Below are positions 57,546 through 64,000 of a DNA stretch of 64,000 nt, piece by piece (positions within the stretch are counted from its first letter, which is position 1; each line of letters begins with the position of its first letter). The DNA comes from Aegilops tauschii subsp. strangulata. Lineage: Eukaryota; Streptophyta; Magnoliopsida; Poales; Poaceae. The stretch is from assembly GCF_002575655.3 (NCBI RefSeq), contig NC_053036.3, forward strand, positions 154,604,627-154,668,626, given 5' to 3'. The notes under the pieces are model-generated. The model was not told the origin of the DNA and made no database searches. It saw nothing but the letters and a program-made list of their open reading frames with translations. Both the position numbers and the translations under genes were made by a program.

Positions 57546-59296
57546 TGTTGGGGAACGTAGTAATTTCAAAAAATTTCCTACGCACACACAAGATCATGGT
57601 GATGCATAGCAACGAGAGGGGAGAGTGTTGTCCACGTACCCTCGTAGACCGAAAGCGGAAGCGTTAGCACAACGCGGTTGATGTAGTCGTACGTCTTCAC
57701 GATCCGACCGATCCAAGTACCGAACACACGGCACCTCCGACTTCAGCACACGTTCAGCTCAATGACGTCCCACGAGCTTCGATCCAGCAAAGCTTCGCCG
57801 GGGAGTTTCGTCAGCACGACGGCGTGATAACGGTGATGATGATGCTACTGACGTAGGGCTTCGCCTAAGCACTGCTACGATATGATCGAGGTGGATTATG
57901 GTGGCGGGGGGCACCACACACGGCTGGGAGAGATCAACAGATCAACTTGTGTATCTAGAGGTGCCCCCTGCCCCCGTATATAAAGGAGCAAGGGGGAGGC
58001 CGGGCGGCCCCTTGTGGGCGCGCCAGGAGGAGGAGTCCTCCTGCTAGTAGGAGCAGGACTCCCCTCTTTCCTACTCCTACTAGGAGGGGGGAAGGAAGGG
58101 GGAGAGGGAAAAGGAAGGGGGGGGGGGCGCCGCCTCCCCTCTCCTAGTCCAATTCGGACCAGAGGGGGAGGGGCGCGCGGCCTGCCCTAGGCCAGCCCTC
58201 TCTCTCTCCACTAAGGCCCATAAGGCCCACTATTTCTCCCGGGGGGGGGGGGGGGTTCTGGTAACCCTCCGGCACTCCGATTTTCTCTGAAACCACCCGG
58301 AACACTTCCGGTGTCCGAATATAGTCGTCCAATATATCAATCCTTATGTCTCGACCATTTCAAGACTCCTTGTCATGTCCGTGATCATATCCGGGACTCC
58401 GAACTACCTTCGGTACATCAAAACACAAAAACTCATAATACCGATCGTCACCAAACTTTAAGCGTGCGGACCCTATGGGTTCAAGAACTATGTAGACATG
58501 ACCGAGACACGTCTCCGGTCAATAACCAATAGAGGAACCTGGATGCTCATATTGGCTCCTACATATTCTACGAAGATCTTTATGATCAAACCGCATAACA
58601 ACATACGTTGCTCCCTTTGTCATCGGTATGTTACTTGCCCGAGATTTGATCGTCGGTATCTCAATACCTAGCTCAATCTCGTTACCGACAAGTCTCTTTA
58701 CTCGTTACGTAATGCATCATCCCGTAACTATCTCATTTGTCACATTGCTTGCAAGGCTTATTATCATGTGCATTACCGAGAGGGCCCAGAGATACCTCCC
58801 CGACAATCGGAGTGACAAATCCTAGTCTCGATCTATGCCAACTCAACAAGTACCATCGGAGACACCTGTGGAGCACCTTTATAATCACCCAGTTATGTTG
58901 TGACGTTTGGTAGCACACAAAGTGTTCCTCCGGTAATCGGGAGTTGCATAATCTCATAGTCATAGGAACATGTATAAGTCATGAAGAAAGCAATAGCAGT
59001 AAACTAAACGATCAAGTGCTAAGCTAACGGAATGGGTCAAGTCAATCACATCATTCTCCTAATGATGTGACCCTGTTAATCAAATGACAACTCATGTCTA
59101 TGGCTAGGAAACGCAACCATCTTTGATCAACGAGCTAGTCAAGTAGAGGCACACTAGTGACACTATGTTTGTCTATGTATTCACACATGTATTATGTTTC
59201 CGGTTAATACAATTCTAGCATGAATAATAAACATTTATCATGATATGAGGAAATAAATAATAACTTTATTATTGCCTCTAGGGCATATTTCCTTCA
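57546..59296 (-). repeat. Angela 5' LTR
   Basis: 1751 bp, ends TGTTGGGGAACG and CATATTTCCTTCA in plus orientation. TATA motif near 57977-57982. Carries a longer G-run (near 58240-58256) than the 3' LTR. Confidence 0.95.
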
Positions 59297-59636
59297 CTTC
59301 CCTCTCATCTTACATGGAGTGCGTTAGGAGGGGGTACATTATGATCTAGTACTAATGATGCTCATAGCTCAGGTGTGGCCGAATGTTACCTAGCATTTAC
59401 TACTGGTAGCTATCATATTTAACTGGATTATACCGTCGTTGGGTAACTGCCATCATTAAGGCATAATGGGTGAGAGACATCCTAGGTAGCTTCCGACTGA
59501 TGGTCTAGTGGGCTGCTCCCTTCGTCTTCCTAGCCGATTGTTAGCTCTCGGTGGTCGGCCGAGTCGGTATCCGACCATAGGTTCTTAGCGTGGTCTTGAG
59601 CTTCCATCCTTATCTCTGATGGGCTGATGATGGTGG
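59297..59636. other. Unassigned spacer
   Basis: No open frame or recognised element between the Angela LTR and the next LTR. Confidence 0.4.
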
Positions 59637-62230
59637 TGTTGGAAATATGCCCTAGATGCAATAATATTGTATTATTTTATTTCCATTATTCATAATTAAG
59701 AGTTTATATTTCATGCTATAACTGCTATGATCCTAGAATATGCGATTTAGTGGAAAACTCATATGGACGTGTGAAATGCTAAACGGTAAACAATAGGTTC
59801 CCGGTCTCGCCTCTAAGGCTGGCTCAAGTGTTGTTGGTGATCACGTTTTCCGGATCTTAGGATATCATTAAGTGTAACGATAGTCCTAAAATAACATTGA
59901 GGGTATGACGTTAGAAGAACGATCATATTAAATCGACCCAATACTTGACTATTATACTTTGTGATTATATCATCTAAAATCATCTGTTATAACACGGAGT
60001 GTTAGCATGTGTTTTAGTTCCTCAGACCATGAGAGTGCCTTGGTCACTTGCTACCAGACGGTGGGCTTTGGGCTTGCTCAAACGTCATCTGTAACAAGGT
60101 GATCATAACGACAACTTTCAGGCTCACCAGAAGGTTTGACAAGTGATCGGATTGCTCGAGAGTGGGATTTGCTCCTTCGATGATGAAGAGATATTCTTAG
60201 GGCCCTCTCGGTGTGACAGCATCCATAATCGTCTGGCCGGACGCAGGTGACCACGTCACTGATAATCCCCAAGTGCAAGGAATCATCGTAGCAATTTTCA
60301 AAGGTGGAAGTGATAAGTATGGAGTGTCGAACCCACAAGGAGCTAAAGGTAAGATCAATATTCTCTCAAGTCCTATCTGCCACTGATACGACTCTACGTA
60401 CACCGAACGTTTGCTTCCATCTAGAAATGAGAAATAAAACTACGTTGTGCGTATGAAGAGGATAACTTTGCATGATACCGGAGAACTAAAATATAAAAGT
60501 AGGTGCTATTAATATAAAGTTAGAATATATTACTATATATTATAAATAGCGAGTGTGGAATAATGATGGACCGGTGTGCGGAATTGTCCTAGGCAATTGT
60601 TAACAAGATCGGTAGTCGTCATTGCAATCTTATATGAGGGAGAGGCATAAGCTAACATACTTTCTCTCCTTGGATCATATGCACTTATGATTGGAACTCT
60701 AGCAAGCATCCGCAACTAATAAAGATCATTAAGGTAAAACCGAACCATAGCATTAAAGTATCAAGTCCCCTTTATGACATACGCAACAACCCCCTTACTC
60801 GGGTTTAAGCTTCTGTCACTCTAGCAACCCACTACAAGCGAATCATGAACGTATTGCAACACCCTACAGCGGGAATCCTTCACGTGTGCACGGCACAGAA
60901 GGCACCATAGGACAGCACCAAAATAAGACATACAACTCCAACCAATCTAGATCATCAATCAACCCAAAAGACAAAAGAAATCTACTCAAAATATCATAGG
61001 ATGGCAACAAAACATTGGATCATAATATGTGGCATAAAGCACCATGTTCAAGTAGGGGATTACAGCGGGGTGCGGGAGAGTGGACTGCGTAAAAGAGATG
61101 AGGATGGTGATGAATATGGTGATGTTGATGAAGACGATCACCGCGGCGATGGTTCCCCCGGCGGCACGCTAGCGCCACCGAGAGAGAGGGGGAGAGAGTC
61201 TCCCCCTTGTGCTTCTCCTCCATGGCCTCCCCCCTAGATGGGGAGAGGTTCTCCCTCTAGTCCTTGGCCTCCATGGTGATGATGGCCCCCTCCGGGATCC
61301 TCCTCCATGGCCTCCGGTGATGATGGCCCCCTCCGACAGGGTGCCAGAGAAGGCCTAGGTTGGTTTTTCGTGGATACAGAGGCTTACGGCGGCGGAACTT
61401 CCAATCTAGGTTTATTTCTGTGGGTTTTGGTATTTATAGGAATTTTTTGCATCAGTCTCACGTCAAGGGGGTCCACGAGGCAGCGAGAAGGTAGGAGCAC
61501 CCTCCCGAGGGTAGGGCGCGCCCCACTACCTTGTCGTCGCCTCGGGACTCTTCTGGTCCAACTCTTGTGCTTTGGGGTTCTCTTTTGCTCCATAAAAAAT
61601 CACCGTAAATTTTTAGCCCATTCCGAGAACTTTTATTTCTACACAAAAAATGACACCACGGTAGTTCTGCTGAAAACAACGTCGGTCTGGGTTAGTTCTA
61701 ATCAAATCAAACCAAAACCATACAAAATTGTTGTAAACGTGGCATGAATACTTCATAAATTATAGATACGTCGGAGACGTATCAGTCACGGGGATGCCGA
61801 AACACGTCAACGAGAAAGAATAACAAAACTAGTAACGAGAGCAATGGTATAGTAGCACGGTGATGACTTATGGGGATACCGATGCACACCGAGTTTTGTA
61901 AAGTATCGTGAAGCAAAGGTAACATCACATGATAACTAAAGGTTCACTTGAATATCATTCATGTAATCATCGAGACCGACATGGATGTCCATGGTTCCGT
62001 TATCGGTCATTGAACGAAGGGGTTTCGTTCATGTCTATGATTTACCGAACCTACGGGGTAGCAAGCTTATGGTAATCATGATCTATGAGTCTTAGTGGAG
62101 CAGGAGTAATGAGAATATATTTGTGGAATTGTTTCATTAATATCCGGAATTGTTCCAACTTCCAAGAGGTTTCGAAAGCATTTCGGGGTCAGCGAAAGGG
62201 TTTCGGTGAATATCGGGACATATCGGGGTC
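59637..62230 (+). mobile_element. Copia LTR fragment split by a solo LTR
   Basis: Begins TGTTGGAAATATGCCCTAGA, the sense start of an Angela-like Copia LTR, runs to 60254, and resumes after 61789 to about 62230 (ACCGAACCTACGGGGTAGCA, then TTCCAAGAGGTTTCG). It has no end of its own; it fuses into a different LTR fragment. Confidence 0.75.
60260..61784 (-). mobile_element. Solo LTR with TSD GTCAC
   Basis: 1525 bp with sense (minus) ends TGATACGTCTCCGACG and GGGGATTATCA, flanked by GTCAC at 60255-60259 and 61785-61789. No internal domain, PBS or polypurine tract, so a solo LTR left by recombination. LTR family not named. Confidence 0.9.
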
Positions 62231-62239
62231 ACCGTATTG

Positions 62240-62455
62240 TATTGTTACTACTAATGGTAAAATGACAGGATTCGATCATATTAGTTGGTCTTACTTTCTC
62301 TACATTATGTCATCATGCTTCAAGCATTACTCTATTTGTTATGGACTTAATACCTAGAGAGTCAAGCATAGAAGCGCTCTCGAAGTGGATTAATTGTAGT
62401 ACATGCATAATCGTTTCGGTCTACTTGTCACGGACGTAATGCCTATATACTGATC
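62240..62455 (+). mobile_element. Internal fragment of a TGATACG-type LTR
   Basis: GTATTGTATTGTTACTACTA through TTGTCACGGACGTAATGCC resembles a middle part of LTRs of the TGATACG... class. Both ends truncated. Confidence 0.5.
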
Positions 62456-62777
62456 TGAAGGAAATAAGCCCTAGAGGCAATAATAAAGTTGTTATTTTAT
62501 ATTTCCTTATGCATGATAAAGGCTTATTATTCATGCTAGAATTGTATTGATTGAAAACTTAAATACATGTGTGAATACGTAAGCAAATACCGTGTCCCTA
62601 GTAAGCCTCTACAAGACTAGCTCGTTGATCAAAGATGGTTTAACTTTCCTAACCATAGACACGTGTTGTCATTTGATAATGGTATCACATCATTAGGAGA
62701 ATGATGTGATGGACAAGACCCATCCGTTAGCTTAGCATATTGATTGTTCAGTTTATTGCAATTGCTTTCTTAATGTC
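62456..62777 (+). mobile_element. Angela-like LTR 5' fragment
   Basis: TGAAGGAAATAAGCCCTAGA start, with AGCTCGTTGATCAAAGATGG and CATCATTAGGAGAATGATGT, collinear with the Angela LTR start in the opposite orientation to the 11.9-59.3 kb element. Cut off at 62777 by the next LTR. Confidence 0.8.
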
Positions 62778-63853
62778 TGATACGTTCTTTTTGCATCATG
62801 TTTACCTACTATTATTTATGAATTTTTTATGTATAATAATGCTTTTTGGAGTATTTCTAATGCCTTTTCTCTCATAATATGCAAGATTCACACAAATAGG
62901 GAGAATTCCGGCAGCTGGTAATCTGGACCTGAAAAGGCTACGTCAGGCCTACCTATTCTGCACAACTCCAAATGAGCTGAAACTTTACGGGGAATTTTTA
63001 TGGAATATATAAGAAATATTGGAGCCAATAAGTACCAGAGGGGGCCACCAGGTGGGCATAACCCACCTAGGCGCGCCAGGAGGCCCGGGCGCGCCCTGGT
63101 GGGTTGTGCTCAGCCCAGCCCACCTCCGGTGCCCATCTTCTAGTATATAAGTCATTTTGACCTAGAAAAAAAATAAGGAGAGGACTTTCGGGATGGAGCG
63201 CCGCCGTCTTGAGGTAGAACTTGGGCAGGAGCACTTTTGCCCTCCGGCGGAACTTCCCCCCCGGAGGAGGAAATCATCATCATCATTCTCACCAACAACT
63301 CTCCCATCTTGGGGAGGGCAATCTCCATCAACATCTTCAACATCACCATCTCCTCTCAAACCCTAGTTCAACTCTTGTGTTCAATCTTTGCACCGAAACT
63401 ATACATTGGTACTTGTGGGTGACTAGTAGTGTTGATTACATCTTGTAGTTGATTACTATATGGTTTATTTGGTGGAACATTATATGTTCTGATCCAATAT
63501 GCTATTTAATACCCCTCTGATCTTGAGCATGATTATCAATTGTGAGTAGTTACTTTTGTTCTTGAGGTCACGAGAGAAATCTTGTTGCAAGTAATCATGT
63601 GAACTTGATATGTGTTCGATATTTTGATGGTATGTATGTTGTTATTCCCTTAGTGGTGTCATGTGAACGTCGACTACATGACACTTCACCATATTTGGGC
63701 CTAAGGGAATGCATTGTGGTGTAGTTATTAGATGATGGGTTGCGAGAGTGACAGAAGCTTAAACCCTAGTTTATCCGTAAGGGACCGATTGGATCCAAAA
63801 GTTTAATGTTATGGTTATAATTTATTCTTAATACTTTTCTCGTAGTTGCGGAT
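62778..63853 (+). mobile_element. TGATACG-type LTR, interrupted
   Basis: Starts TGATACGTTC. Includes GCGCGCCAGGAGGCCCGGGC, the TATA-like TAGTATATAAGTC (near 63140), and GAGTGACAGAAGCTTAAACC shared with the solo LTR at 60260. Interrupted at 63854. Confidence 0.7.
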
Positions 63854-64000
63854 TGATAACCCACAAGTATAGGGGATCGCAACAGTTTTCGAGGGTAGAG
63901 TATTCAACCCGAATTTATTGATTCGACACAAGGGGAGCCAAAGAATATTCTCAAGTATTAGCAGTTGAGTTGTCAATTCAACCACACCTGGATAACTTAG
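63854..64000 (-). mobile_element. Start of another LTR running off the window
   Basis: TGATAACCCACAAGTATAGG parallels the plus-strand start of the solo LTR (TGATAATCCCCAAGTGCAAGG), so it is an LTR of the same broad class in minus orientation, inserted in the preceding one. Truncated by the window end. Confidence 0.65.

Larger units (their letters stand above)
11939..59296 (-). mobile_element. Angela/BARE-type Ty1-Copia retrotransposon, host of a nested insertion
   Basis: Two LTRs (11939-13675; 57546-59296) with sense ends TGAAGGAAATATGCCC and ...CCCCAACA enclose Copia gag, protease, integrase, RT and RNase H on the minus strand in Copia order. A PBS follows the right-hand 5' LTR and a polypurine tract precedes the left-hand 3' LTR. 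The 5' untranslated region is split at 18077/56714 by the Gypsy element. Without that insertion the element would be about 8.7 kb, normal for the family. The two LTRs differ at several percent of sites by eye. The flanking pentamers differ (GATCT and CTTCC), so no TSD. Several coding breaks make it inactive. Confidence 0.93.

Overview
This is plant nuclear DNA from a large, repeat-rich grass genome. The Angela/BARE-type Copia LTRs, Stowaway, Tourist and hAT MITEs, a CACTA transposon and long stacks of nested LTR retrotransposons point to the wheat/barley tribe (Triticeae); the species cannot be told from the sequence. All calls come from reading motifs, splice signals, terminal repeats and target-site duplications (TSDs). 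No database search was run.

Layout. Positions 1-2.6 kb hold a decayed LINE. Positions 4.46-7.39 kb (minus strand) hold the one clearly native, apparently intact host gene: a four-exon INDETERMINATE DOMAIN (IDD) zinc-finger transcription factor, with about 17 copies of a 15-residue repeat in its C-terminal half and a GC-AG first intron. Positions 9.30-10.36 kb are a Mutator-like element with long inverted repeats and a perfect 9-bp TSD. Positions 11.2-11.5 kb carry a 5S rRNA-derived segment next to CACTA-like subterminal repeats.

From 11.94 to 59.30 kb the window is one Russian-doll nest. An Angela-type Copia element (minus strand) was split by a Ty3/Gypsy element (18078-56708, TSD GCAAC). 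That element's 5' LTR was in turn split by a 28.5-kb CACTA transposon (25462-53971, TSD AAT). The other Gypsy LTR preserves the unoccupied site, which makes the CACTA limits precise. Both retrotransposons are dead: stop codons, frameshifts, a lost reverse-transcriptase active site and altered protease and integrase residues.

The CACTA element is the most interesting object. No DDE transposase is recognisable in it. Between long subterminal tandem arrays it carries a series of gene-like cassettes: an F-box/DUF295 pseudogene, a SINA-type E3-ligase fragment, an intact uncharacterised 265-aa ORF with its own TATA box, an intact 240-aa DEDDy 3'-5' exonuclease, a frameshifted AP2-domain gene with TATA box, a spliced coiled-coil protein, and a multi-exon gene resembling the plant Ptta/En/Spm 'Transposase_24' family behind three E2F-like sites. 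MITEs nested up to three deep, a 5'-truncated LINE inside a MITE, and a 440-bp foldback also lie in it.

From 59.3 kb to the end is a mosaic of LTR fragments, including one solo LTR with a perfect GTCAC TSD.
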